From positions 124,001-188,000 of the forward strand of contig NZ_JAFREL010000020.1 of the NCBI RefSeq assembly GCF_017377655.1: a stretch of 64,000 bases of DNA. The letters run 5' to 3'. Every line of letters starts with the position of its first letter. Position 1 is the stretch's first letter. The notes beneath the pieces are model-generated. The model ran no database searches. It saw only the letters and a program-made list of their open reading frames with translations, and was not told the DNA's origin. The DNA comes from Candidatus Enterococcus ferrettii. GTDB taxonomy: Bacteria > Bacillota > Bacilli > Lactobacillales > Enterococcaceae. A program made the translations under genes and the position numbers. Below, one piece after another: positions 55,758 to 64,000 of this stretch.

Positions 55758-57137
55758 ATGGCACATTCAATGGACACAGATAAACAGCAATTTGCAGCAC
55801 TGATGCAGCAGTTCATAGGGCTGGAGCAGGATTATTTTGAAACAATCAATGAAAAACCAGTCGCTAATACTGCTCAGCTTTCAGCAAACGAAGGATTAAC
55901 TGAACTTGGTACTGGAGCAAGTGAGGCATTAGAATACTTTTCTGAGTTTTTCGCGGAAGAATTAAGCGGCAGCAACGGACCACGTTATTTAGGTTTTGTA
56001 ACCGGAGGTGCCACACCAGCAGCGATTATAGGAGATTGGCTGACAAGTCTTTACGATCAAAACGCAGCCAACTTTTCCTACTCATTGGCTGGTCAAATCG
56101 AGCTGTTAACTATTGAGATGCTAAAAGACCTCTTTTCACTCAAGCAGGCGTATACAGGCAGCTTCGTCAGCGGTGCGACAATGGCAAACTTTGTTGGCCT
56201 AGCTCAAGGCAGACAATGGATAGGCCAACAATATGGTCAGGACCTTGCAGAAAATGGTCTTTTTTCGATCCCAGAAATAAAAATTGCCAGCGGCACGCCT
56301 CACTCAAGTATTTCTAAAGTTGCCGCTATGCTGGGAATCGGCAGAAATGCGCTGCAACAGATTCCTGTTAAGGATGATCGTGAAGCTGTTGATCTTGCAG
56401 CGCTGGAAACCTTTCTAAAACAATTGGACCGGCCCTGTATCGTGGTTGCCAATGCTGGAACCGTCAATACCGTTGATTTTGATGACCTTGAAGCCATTGG
56501 TCAATTGAAAAAAAACTATCCCTTCTGGCTGCATGTAGATGCTGCTTTTGGCGGTTTTGCGGCTTGCTCACCGAAATTTGAGCGGCTGCTTACGGGTCTG
56601 AATCATGCTGATTCAATTACCATCGATGCCCATAAATGGCTGAATGTTCCTTATGATTCAGCTATGCAGTTTACCCAACATCAAGAGCTGCAGTTAGAGG
56701 TCTTCAATAATCATGCGAGCTATTTGAATACTGGCGGAGCGCAGCCGGACTTTTCTAATCTTACACCAGAAAATTCCCGCCGTTTCCGAGCGCTGCCTGC
56801 TTGGTTCACCTTAAAAGCGTACGGAAAAGCCGGATACAGACAGCTGGTTGAACAAAATTCAGCCTTTGCTTTGGAGTTGGGAAAGCGAATTACTGACAGT
56901 CCATTCTTTGAGTTGTTAAGTCCAGTCCGCTTGAATGGTGTCTGCTTTACCTTGAAGGATCCAGCTAAAACAACTGAATTTTTGAAAAAAATCAATCAAG
57001 CGGGTCAGGTCTTTTTAACTCCTACTACTTATAAAAACCAGCCAGCAATTCGGGCCTCCTTCAGTAACTGGCAAACTAAACCCGCCGATGTAGCAATTAT
57101 TTGGCACTCTCTCGAAGCTGAGGCACAGCAGCTATAA
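55758..57137 (+). CDS. PLP-dependent group II decarboxylase
   Basis: The 459-aa protein has the PLP-lysine motif SITIDAHKWLNVPYDS and the preceding HVDAAFGGFA motif of aromatic-amino-acid/glutamate-type decarboxylases, plus SGATMANFVGLA. Length is close to other bacterial group II decarboxylases and shorter than enterococcal tyrosine decarboxylase (about 600 aa). No amino-acid antiporter is adjacent, so an acid-resistance operon is unlikely. Substrate is not decidable. Ribosome site AAGGAG. Confidence 0.85.
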   Translation: MAHSMDTDKQQFAALMQQFIGLEQDYFETINEKPVANTAQLSANEGLTELGTGASEALEYFSEFFAEELSGSNGPRYLGFVTGGATPAAIIGDWLTSLYDQNAANFSYSLAGQIELLTIEMLKDLFSLKQAYTGSFVSGATMANFVGLAQGRQWIGQQYGQDLAENGLFSIPEIKIASGTPHSSISKVAAMLGIGRNALQQIPVKDDREAVDLAALETFLKQLDRPCIVVANAGTVNTVDFDDLEAIGQLKKNYPFWLHVDAAFGGFAACSPKFERLLTGLNHADSITIDAHKWLNVPYDSAMQFTQHQELQLEVFNNHASYLNTGGAQPDFSNLTPENSRRFRALPAWFTLKAYGKAGYRQLVEQNSAFALELGKRITDSPFFELLSPVRLNGVCFTLKDPAKTTEFLKKINQAGQVFLTPTTYKNQPAIRASFSNWQTKPADVAIIWHSLEAEAQQL

Positions 57138-57142
57138 CGAAT

Positions 57143-57185
57143 AAAAAACAGCCTGGTTGTCGGATTTCTCCACAATCAGGCTGTT
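57143..57185. terminator. Terminator between decarboxylase and 134-aa gene
   Basis: AACAGCCTG / CAGGCTGTT arms with a 21-nt loop. The T run is on the minus strand, so it mainly serves the 134-aa gene; the plus strand side lacks a strong T run. Confidence 0.75.
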
Positions 57186-57189
57186 GCTA

Positions 57190-57594
57190 TTACTTTTCGA
57201 AAGCCGCTTGAATCAAAGAAAGATGAAAATCTGAGACCGTGGGATAGGCCAGACAATTAAATGACAAGTCCTCCTCCGAATCTTCTGTAATCAAAACTGG
57301 GATGAATCCCTTCTCTGAAGCCTTTTCCAAGCGCTCCATTGAGTTATCTAAAAAATATTTCGGATTGTGGGGAAAGGTTCTTTTATCGAAGATTTCTTCA
57401 ACTGGTATGTAAAGATTCAGGGCTTCTTGAACCGAATCGTCGATCGTCTTCGACTCATCCAATAAAACCAGACCTGTTTCAAAATCCCTGCGCCGCAAGT
57501 ATTCTACCAGCTTTGCACAGCCAAAAGCCATGCATTGTTCCGTATCGGTAGTGTCCAAAAAAATGTCTTCTGTTGCCAGCATCAATTTCTCCAT
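57190..57594 (-). CDS. Conserved-looking protein of unknown function, 134 aa
   Basis: I do not recognise this protein with confidence. It is acidic, 134 aa, without signal peptide or membrane helix, with segments MAFGCAKLVEYLRRRDF and FNCLAYPTVSDFHLSLIQAAFEK. A resemblance to DUF4253-like proteins is possible but not shown. ATG at 57594 with AGGAG 8 nt away; a GTG three codons earlier would be inside the ribosome site. Confidence 0.65.
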   Translation of the reverse strand: MEKLMLATEDIFLDTTDTEQCMAFGCAKLVEYLRRRDFETGLVLLDESKTIDDSVQEALNLYIPVEEIFDKRTFPHNPKYFLDNSMERLEKASEKGFIPVLITEDSEEDLSFNCLAYPTVSDFHLSLIQAAFEK

Positions 57595-57792
57595 ATCTTC
57601 CACTCCTAAATTGTCTCTATTTTAAAAAGTGAGTGTCTCACTCATTAAGCCAAAGCTTCTGCGAAAGGTTCAGAAATTCATTAGTGAATATTTTCACAAT
57701 TTTATATAACTGAATTATACGTCCCTTTTGGCAGAGTGTCAACTGATAGCCTAGAACAAAAAACGCTTACTCAGCTTGCCCTGAATGGACAC

Positions 57793-58536
57793 TTATTCCC
57801 TCAATAAGTAATGCAGCATTCGTTTAGGATCCTCGTAAAACAGCTTCGTTTCTCTAAAAGCGATGGTCTCTTCTAACGAAAGCTCTTCAATCCCTTCCTG
57901 TGAGAACTGATAAATGGCAGCATCGGGATAAGACATAATAATCGGTGAATGCGTGGCAATAATTAATTGCGAACCGCCTTTTACCAAGCGATGGATTTCC
58001 TGCAGCAACGCATACTGGCGACTGGTTGCCAACCCGGCTTCCGGCTCATCCAATAAATAAAAGCCCTTATTGCCAAAACGATTTTCGATGATAGATAATA
58101 GCCCTTCCCCATGCGAACGAGTATGCAACGGCTGACCACCGTAAGAAGCATGGGCTAAGTGCCCTTCCATTGGATCTCGCCCTAGTTCTTCTAATTCAGA
58201 AGCAACATTGTAGTAGGTTTCGGAACGTAAAAAGAATTTGGTTTGCGGAATATCGCCCTTTTTTACTAAAAGAACCTGTTCATATAAAGAAGAATGGCTC
58301 GCAACCGTGGAAAAGTTGAAATTTTGGCTTCCCCCTTCAGGATTAATACCGTACGACACTGCGATAGCTTCTAAAATAGTTGACTTGCCTGTTCCGTTGT
58401 CACCAGATAAAAAGGTGACCGGTGCGGTAAAAGGCAAGGCTCCTCCTCGTTTAAGGATTTCTTGAATCGCAAAAACGTCATAAGGATATCCTTTGGGCAG
58501 TTTCGCTTTTGGCAACCGCATCTCGTAAACAAACAT
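57793..58536 (-). CDS. AAA-type P-loop ATPase (RecF/SMC-like ABC fold)
   Basis: The 247-aa protein has Walker A SGDNGTGKST, Walker B FYLLDEPEAGL, and IIATHSPIIMSYP as in SMC/RecF-like and YhaN-type ATPases. It has no transmembrane part. It is monocistronic and downstream of nothing related. ATG at 58536 with AAGGAG upstream. Function unknown; such single ATPases occur widely in this phylum. Confidence 0.8.
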   Translation of the reverse strand: MFVYEMRLPKAKLPKGYPYDVFAIQEILKRGGALPFTAPVTFLSGDNGTGKSTILEAIAVSYGINPEGGSQNFNFSTVASHSSLYEQVLLVKKGDIPQTKFFLRSETYYNVASELEELGRDPMEGHLAHASYGGQPLHTRSHGEGLLSIIENRFGNKGFYLLDEPEAGLATSRQYALLQEIHRLVKGGSQLIIATHSPIIMSYPDAAIYQFSQEGIEELSLEETIAFRETKLFYEDPKRMLHYLLRE

Positions 58537-58576
58537 AGCTTCTCCTTTACATCGCACATATTTCTTTTAATCATAC

Positions 58577-58623
58577 AAGCTGGCAGCTGCTAAGACAAGT
58601 AACTCTTTAGCAGCTGCCAGCTT
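58577..58623. repeat. Long perfect hairpin after the ABC permease gene
   Basis: 17-bp perfect arms AAGCTGGCAGCTGCTAA and TTAGCAGCTGCCAGCTT around a 13-nt loop. It lies 44 bp past the permease stop. There is no T run on either side, so it may act as an RNA-stabilising or protein-dependent terminator element. Confidence 0.7.
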
Positions 58624-58666
58624 AATTGGCTATTCTTTTCTCACAACTAGCTGTTTCGAACCGCTC

Positions 58667-60757
58667 CTACTGATACACAATCTTCAGTAATTTTTTTAAA
58701 GAAGCACGATAGACGGCATAGACGTAAATACTCACAACAACCACTAATCCCATATCTATCGCATACGATTTCAACTCTTCAGGAGTCAGTACTCGATCGT
58801 TGCCCCAGAAAATCAGCAGTGTATAAAGCAGGACGACGATGACGCCAATCACCATTGGGAAAACAAAGATCTTGGTTAGTTGCGAATGAATTGTCTTGCG
58901 AATATAACGCTTATTTGCTCCCAGCTTCGTCAAGTCATCGAACAATTGTTTATTGTTTATTCCAATTGTGATACTGCGGGTATACCCAATAATCCCAACA
59001 GCGGCTAGACAGATAATCGCTACATAAACAAAGAGCAGGAAATACACCGCCATATCCCGCAGGAAGTTTTGCTTCATGATAATTTTAATGTTGGGGTAAT
59101 ATTTCCAATTGTCTCTTAAATCAGGATTGTCCGCGTCTAACTCAATCGGAATATCATCACCATAGTGTTCATTTGCAGCCTTAGCCTGTTCAAACTTATA
59201 GTCATCAAAGGGATTGATTCGCGCCATTTCCGCCGGTGATTGATCAACGAACCGTTGGAATACATCCTGGGCGAATGCCTGAGCAGCCTCGGTTTCCTCC
59301 ACATTAAACATCAACTGCTTCAACTGATGTTCTGCCGGTATTCTTTCACCGACTATTTGGGCAAAATCGGCATCATTTAATACATAGCGATCCGTCCCAA
59401 ACCGATGAAGAGCTGAACTCTGTTTATCGCCAGCAAAAGTTAAGTCGAAGGATTGATTGGTCACTGGATTGGTTACCTTATCCAAATCATCAAACTTATA
59501 CCAGAACCCTTCAGGCCCACCTGCTAAAATGTAGTACTTTCCTTGTGGCACCTTCAGCTCTTCACCTGTCGCTTGTTGATAATCAGAAGCACTGATAAAC
59601 TCACTGTATCGACTCTTTTCTTGATAATCTTCAATCAATTGCCCATCATCAGTCCAGTCCCGTTCCACTCCGCTACCAAGTAATTTTGCAAAATAGACCT
59701 CTTGATAATCGGTTACAGCCACTCCATGCTCAGCAGCCAGGCTTTCAATGTCGCCTTGATTCATAAGCTCGATGGAGGCAGGAAAAGGCAGCGAGAAATC
59801 AATCGGATTATCGTCAATCGACCAGAAGGAAACAGAATTCATTGGGACATAAAACAAGGCAAACAGACTCGCTAATACGAGTAAGGCCATCACGCACATA
59901 TTGCGGACGGTTTGCTTTCCCTGGAATTTCATCATGCTGAAGGGAATGATTTTTTTGTAATAGCTTTGCGGCCGTCTGCCTCGTTCATGATGAGAAATCA
60001 AATACGTAAGTATCCGATAAATTCCTACAACGGACAGAAGATACGTCATGCCCCAGATTGCTGGCAGGTTAAATTTAAACCAAGCAGCTGAGAGCATAGG
60101 CACAACATAGCCTAACAACAACCCTGCGACAACCATTACCAGTCCAACCAAGCCATAGGTTTTCGTCACTTCCTGAATCGGCTCGTTTTTGCGCTGTTCG
60201 TTTAAAATATCCATCAAATTGCTGCGCTTCATAAATAGATAAGCTAAACCTAGGACAAACAAGCCAACAACTAAACTAAACACTACGCCGATCGCAGTGC
60301 CCATCGGAGAAAACCGGTACACCATCTGACTGGTATCAATCACCAGCAAACGGAAAAGCTGCCAAATAAGAAAAGAAGTTATGTTTCCTACAAGGATGCC
60401 GACAAGACTGCAGGCCAACAAAATTTTCCCTAATTCCTTATAAAAGGCCTTAGCCAATATTCTTTTAGAAGCACCGAGCGCTAAAAACACCCCAGTCTCT
60501 CTGCTTTTATATTTGAAAAAAAGACCTGCTGCATAAACGGAAAACATTAAACAGCCGATTAAAGCCACCGCAAAGATCAGGTTAACCTGCTTGCGAGAAT
60601 CTCCTCCCAGCGGCAGCACCGTTTGTACAGTTTTACTATACATGGTCGCCGCAAAGGAGGTAATTAAAAGAATTGCAAAAGTTAAACAAAAGACCAGCTG
60701 GACATAATTGCCGCGGTTGTAGCGGCGCAGCTTGCTGAAAACTTTATCCATGTTCAT
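58667..60757 (-). CDS. FtsX-type ABC transporter permease
   Basis: The 696-aa membrane protein has an N-terminal helix, three helices at about 50-165, further helices near 215-300, a large extracytoplasmic domain (about 310-570) and three C-terminal helices. This is the BceB/FtsX-like layout of peptide-sensing or peptide-detoxifying exporters. ATG at 60757 was chosen with GGAGG 8 nt upstream, overlapping the ATPase gene by 14 bp. It may be regulated by the divergent LytTR system. Confidence 0.85.
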   Translation of the reverse strand: MNMDKVFSKLRRYNRGNYVQLVFCLTFAILLITSFAATMYSKTVQTVLPLGGDSRKQVNLIFAVALIGCLMFSVYAAGLFFKYKSRETGVFLALGASKRILAKAFYKELGKILLACSLVGILVGNITSFLIWQLFRLLVIDTSQMVYRFSPMGTAIGVVFSLVVGLFVLGLAYLFMKRSNLMDILNEQRKNEPIQEVTKTYGLVGLVMVVAGLLLGYVVPMLSAAWFKFNLPAIWGMTYLLSVVGIYRILTYLISHHERGRRPQSYYKKIIPFSMMKFQGKQTVRNMCVMALLVLASLFALFYVPMNSVSFWSIDDNPIDFSLPFPASIELMNQGDIESLAAEHGVAVTDYQEVYFAKLLGSGVERDWTDDGQLIEDYQEKSRYSEFISASDYQQATGEELKVPQGKYYILAGGPEGFWYKFDDLDKVTNPVTNQSFDLTFAGDKQSSALHRFGTDRYVLNDADFAQIVGERIPAEHQLKQLMFNVEETEAAQAFAQDVFQRFVDQSPAEMARINPFDDYKFEQAKAANEHYGDDIPIELDADNPDLRDNWKYYPNIKIIMKQNFLRDMAVYFLLFVYVAIICLAAVGIIGYTRSITIGINNKQLFDDLTKLGANKRYIRKTIHSQLTKIFVFPMVIGVIVVLLYTLLIFWGNDRVLTPEELKSYAIDMGLVVVVSIYVYAVYRASLKKLLKIVYQ

Positions 60758-61502
60758 GACTAGCGCCTCCACTCAGTTCCTTAAGCACCTGCAGCAATTC
60801 ATCATGAAAGACAGCCGGACTGCTCCTGCGTTTCAGCTCAGTGAATACATGACCATCCTTCATAACAATGACCCGATCACAATAGCTAGCTGAAAAACTG
60901 TCATGAGTAACCATGCAAATGGTGGCGTGCAGCTCGCGCTGAGCTTCAGCGAAGGCCCCGATCACCGCAGCACTTGATCGACTATCTAAATTCCCAGTCG
61001 GTTCATCGGCTAAAATCAGCAAGGGATTATTCATTAAAGCCCGGGCCACTGCTGTGCGTTGTTTTTGTCCGCCGGAAACCTCGACAGGATATTTTTGGCC
61101 GATTTCTTCAATATCAAACATGCGAAGTAATTTCTGTGCTTTGGCTTCCATTTTGCGGTAAGGTGCATTTTTTATAATTTTGGGAATGCAGACATTTTCA
61201 AAAATAGTTAAGCCATCCAGCAGCATAAAATCTTGAAAGACAAACCCCAGCTTTTCATTGCGAACCTCTGCCATTTGTTCTTCTTCCAAGGCCGCCAGCT
61301 TGGATCCATTTAATAAGATTTCTCCTTTTTCATAAGGAATAAAGCAAGAAATACAGTTCAACAGGGTCGTCTTTCCACTTCCTGAAGGCCCCATTACCCC
61401 AACAAATTCGCCCTTTTCAATTGTAAATGAAACGTCCTTTAAGACGTCATAGGTAATTTGTCCACTTTGATAGCTTTTCCATAAATGATTCACCTGCAGC
61501 AT
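60744..61502 (-). CDS. ABC transporter ATPase (MacB/BceA type)
   Basis: The 252-aa protein has Walker A GPSGSGKTTLLN, signature EVSGGQKQRTAVA and Walker B LILADEPTGNLD, as in BceA and LolD/MacB-type ATPases. Partner of the permease at 58667. ATG at 61502 with GAGGAGG upstream. The start is 160 bp from the divergent LytTR regulator gene. Confidence 0.92.
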   Translation of the reverse strand: MLQVNHLWKSYQSGQITYDVLKDVSFTIEKGEFVGVMGPSGSGKTTLLNCISCFIPYEKGEILLNGSKLAALEEEQMAEVRNEKLGFVFQDFMLLDGLTIFENVCIPKIIKNAPYRKMEAKAQKLLRMFDIEEIGQKYPVEVSGGQKQRTAVARALMNNPLLILADEPTGNLDSRSSAAVIGAFAEAQRELHATICMVTHDSFSASYCDRVIVMKDGHVFTELKRRSSPAVFHDELLQVLKELSGGASHEHG

Positions 61503-61605
61503 GTTATAACTCCTCCTCTTTTCTTCATTACGTTTTCCATACCTTAATAGTAAGCAAAACAAAGCTGGCTAAATAGATGCACCAATGTCAACTTTGTCCT
61601 AATTT

Positions 61606-61633
61606 TTGTAAAGTTTTGCAGGATAACTATGAT
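61606..61633 (+). promoter_or_regulatory. Promoter of the LytTR/kinase operon
   Basis: TTGTAA (61606-61611), 16-bp spacer, TATGAT (61628-61633). A TAAAAT lies just after it as an alternative -10. Confidence 0.45.
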
Positions 61634-61661
61634 AAAATGATGAACAGGAGGTGTGAAAATA

Positions 61662-62360
61662 ATGCGAATCGCCATTTGTGATGACGAAAAAAAGCAACGA
61701 AATGCTTTGCGAACCACCGTTGAACGATCCCTGCAATTAAAAGGGTTGGCCTATCAAATCGATGAATTTGAAAATGGTGAGGTGTTACTGGCTCAATTAG
61801 CTGTTGTGACTCCCGATATTTTATTTCTTGATATTGAAATGGGGCAGCTGAACGGAATGGAGACCGCTCGTCTCTTACGCAAGCAGGCTGCAGAAACCCT
61901 TCTCATTTTTGTTACTTCACATCCAGACTATGTATTTCAAGGGTATGAGGTGCAAGCTTTGCATTACATCTTGAAGCCCTATAAGGAACAAAAAATTCTC
62001 GAGGTGCTGGATTACGCACTTTCTGAGCTTGGCATAAAAAACAAGCAAACCTTTCTATTCAGCCATAAGGGCAGCCAACGAAAGCTGCCGTTGCAGGATA
62101 TTTCCTACTTTTGGAGCGAAGGAAGAAAGGTCCATATTCAAACAAATGATGAAGCCTTAACCTTCTACGGAAAACTCAACGAGCTTGAACTAGAGCTGCC
62201 GGATTATTTCATTCGTATCCATAACCGTTATCTTGTAAACCTGCATTTTGTTGAAGAAATCAGCAGTACAATCGTCTGCTGTGCTGGTCAGCATTTGCCG
62301 CTTAGTCGTGCAAATAAGCAAGGATTGCAGCTTGCCTTTGCTAGAACTTTATTGGAGTAG
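61662..62360 (+). CDS. LytTR-family response regulator
   Basis: The 232-aa protein has a receiver domain (D7-D8 pocket, phospho-acceptor D57 in LFLDIEMGQLNG, K in HYILKPYKEQK) and a C-terminal LytTR DNA-binding domain (ISYFWSEGRKVHIQT, FIRIHNRYLVNLHFV). ATG at 61662 was chosen; a GTG at 61653 sits inside the ribosome site. It pairs with the kinase directly downstream, as in Agr/ComDE-type systems. Confidence 0.92.
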   Translation: MRIAICDDEKKQRNALRTTVERSLQLKGLAYQIDEFENGEVLLAQLAVVTPDILFLDIEMGQLNGMETARLLRKQAAETLLIFVTSHPDYVFQGYEVQALHYILKPYKEQKILEVLDYALSELGIKNKQTFLFSHKGSQRKLPLQDISYFWSEGRKVHIQTNDEALTFYGKLNELELELPDYFIRIHNRYLVNLHFVEEISSTIVCCAGQHLPLSRANKQGLQLAFARTLLE

Positions 62361-62364
62361 AAAC

Positions 62365-63645
62365 ATGATGAAGCTAATTGTCCCTCTATTAATACTACTG
62401 AATTATCTGTTTCAGATTATTGCAACCTACTACTTTTATCAAACAGTGGGTTGCTTTGTCCCCGTCAAAAACAATCGAATTTTGAAGGCACTGGTTGGCT
62501 GTACGATGTTTATCATTGTACTGATCTTTATCCAACCGCAGGATGTTGCAAATGTCCTTGGAGTATCCCTTTTATTTATTCTGACGCTTTTTATTGGCTT
62601 CAATGGCACAATCATCAGAAAGATTAGTACGATCGCAATTTTACTGCCTTTAGTGATTACGTCTAATTTTTTACTGGAAGAAATCGGGGTTTATATCTTT
62701 TTCATGACCCGGCAAGGAGAAATACTAGACGCGCTGCTGCATCTAATTTTCGCCGGTATAAAAAGTGTGATATGGTACGGGGTCTACCGAGGCTTTAAGC
62801 AAAAAATTACTAACGCAAAAAAAATGTTGAATTCCTCTGCCTGGGGCATGATCAGCCTAATCTGCTTAGGGCCGCTGGTGGGAATCATTTTTATTGTTAT
62901 TTTTTCACCTGATACTATTTGGCTGACCTTTCCGGTAATGGGCGCTACTGCCCTAACCAGCTTTAGTATTCAGTATTTGACTGGCTATCTTTCAGATGCA
63001 TTCAAAAAGGAAATGGAAAATAAAAATCTAAAAATGCAGGAAGCTTATTATCTAGAGGTGGAGAAAAATCAGCAGGAAATACGTAAGCTTAAGCATGACT
63101 TAAATAACCATTTGAGTGTGGTAGGTACTTATTTAGAGGATAATCAGGTGGAGGAAGCGAAGGCCTATTTTACTGAGCTTTCGACTGTCTATGCCAACCA
63201 ACGGCGGGAATTCTGTAAAAATCCCTTAGTCAATAATGTCTTAAACGTAAAATACCAGTTAGCACAAGAGCATGGGATCGATTGCTTTATCAATATTGAT
63301 ATTAGTAATGTCATTGGCATTGACGATGTCAGCCTATGTACTGTTCTAGCCAATACTCTGGACAATGCCATTGAAGCCTGCCAAAAAATTGAAGATCCTA
63401 GCCAGAGAAAACTGACTGTCAAAGCTCGCTATCATCGGGGCTGCTTCAGCTACGAGATTACTAACACTATCTCAGCTGCCGCAAGTAATTCAACGGAGCT
63501 GCTGCTTACTACTAAAACAGATAAGAAAAATCATGGCTTTGGTCTAGCTAATATTCGAGAAATCGTGGATAATTATGAAGGAACAATCGAGATCAAACGA
63601 TCTGAGCATCAATTTTCACTCTTGCTGGTGATCATGGACGTCTAA
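62365..63645 (+). CDS. AgrC/ComD-like sensor histidine kinase
   Basis: The 426-aa protein has six hydrophobic helices (about 3-205), a coil, the H-box QEIRKLKHDLNNHLSVV (HPK10 type) and GHKL motifs NTLDNAIEACQKI and HGFGLANIREIV. Such kinases sense secreted peptides. ATG at 62365, 4 bp after the regulator stop, with GGAG upstream. No precursor-peptide gene or AgrB is visible in the window; one may lie downstream. Confidence 0.92.
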   Translation: MMKLIVPLLILLNYLFQIIATYYFYQTVGCFVPVKNNRILKALVGCTMFIIVLIFIQPQDVANVLGVSLLFILTLFIGFNGTIIRKISTIAILLPLVITSNFLLEEIGVYIFFMTRQGEILDALLHLIFAGIKSVIWYGVYRGFKQKITNAKKMLNSSAWGMISLICLGPLVGIIFIVIFSPDTIWLTFPVMGATALTSFSIQYLTGYLSDAFKKEMENKNLKMQEAYYLEVEKNQQEIRKLKHDLNNHLSVVGTYLEDNQVEEAKAYFTELSTVYANQRREFCKNPLVNNVLNVKYQLAQEHGIDCFINIDISNVIGIDDVSLCTVLANTLDNAIEACQKIEDPSQRKLTVKARYHRGCFSYEITNTISAAASNSTELLLTTKTDKKNHGFGLANIREIVDNYEGTIEIKRSEHQFSLLLVIMDV

Positions 63646-63668
63646 GATTAAAAAGAGGAGCCTCTGCT

Positions 63669-64000
63669 ATGTCAAAACTTGTTGCTAATTATACAAACAG
63701 CCAAGGAAAGGTCCAACACTGGACACTAGATTTAACTGCAACCATTGGGAAATCCAATGATCACTTAGATGAAAGGCCTAAACCTGCAAAAAACGCGGGA
63801 GTTACTAAAGGCCGTTACCTTTTCTCGACAAAGTCGGTGGAAAGCTTTGATCCTTCTATCCCAGAAAGCTGGCCAAAAGAAATGAGTCATGCCGCATTCC
63901 CTCCGATAGTACGTACTGACGAATCGTCGACTACGCCAGAAGAGCTAGTGGAAGACATGCAAAACGAACTTGCAACAAATAGTCCATCCTGCAAAATTAT
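63669..64000 (+). CDS. Unrecognised gene, 3' end outside window
   Basis: An ATG at 63669 with GAGGAG 8 nt upstream opens a frame of 110 codons to the window edge. It starts MSKLVANYTNSQGKVQHW and has no signal peptide in the visible part. It begins 23 bp after the kinase stop in the same direction, so it is probably in the same operon. I do not recognise it. It could be a target, a peptide-related protein or unrelated. Confidence 0.55.
   Translation, partial: MSKLVANYTNSQGKVQHWTLDLTATIGKSNDHLDERPKPAKNAGVTKGRYLFSTKSVESFDPSIPESWPKEMSHAAFPPIVRTDESSTTPEELVEDMQNELATNSPSCKI

Overview
The window looks like the chromosome of a low-GC Gram-positive coccus of the Lactobacillales, most likely Enterococcus or a close relative. 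The evidence is AT-rich DNA, AGGAGG-type ribosome sites, many mannose-family PTS and GntR genes, LPFTG sorting signals, a sortase and ECF transporters. No rRNA, tRNA or CRISPR array was seen. Species is not decidable by eye.

Region by region. (1) 1-11 kb is a sugar region. A truncated PrpR-like AAA+ regulator and an Spx-like protein are followed by a divergent regulator/operon pair: a GntR gene facing bgaC (GH35 beta-galactosidase) and the EIIB, EIIC, EIID and EIIA genes of a mannose-family PTS. A second operon, gntR-agaS-lacD-lacC, converts a galactosamine-type 6-phosphate to tagatose-6-P and on to triose phosphates. Together they read as a pathway for Gal-beta-hexosamine units of host glycans. 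(2) 11-24 kb is mixed housekeeping: a phosphoesterase with an exported glycosidase-like protein, thiT, a P-type cation ATPase behind a terminator-containing leader, a YitT-like protein, a B3/B4 protein with its MarR regulator, mntH-usp and an OmpR-type two-component system. (3) 24-47 kb is a surface-structure region, all on the minus strand. Three consecutive exported proteins (168, 286 and 1792 aa) lie first. Then comes a sortase-assembled pilus locus: backbone pilin, 1591-aa LPFTG adhesin, small LPQTS pilin, a protein carrying two sortase domains, a GH73-CHAP peptidoglycan hydrolase, signal peptidase I, a two-helix membrane protein, a long coiled-coil protein and an orphan winged-helix regulator. 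(4) 47.5-49.5 kb holds a tyrosine integrase flanked by near-identical 32-35 bp repeats built from TGACGGC, then an AT-rich stretch without genes. (5) 49.5-54.3 kb is a dedicated ECF transporter operon ending in a nucleoside hydrolase, next to a Crp/Fnr regulator. (6) 54.5-64 kb has a soluble sugar-dehydrogenase-like lipoprotein, a PLP decarboxylase, an AAA ATPase, an ABC exporter-type pair, and a LytTR regulator with its AgrC-like kinase followed by an unrecognised gene cut by the window end.

The most unusual part is the pilus locus: a tandem sortase fused in one chain, and a set of genes (hydrolase, membrane protein, coiled coil, regulator) that suggests coupling of pilus assembly to local wall opening and cell position. 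Functions here are inferred from motifs and context only.
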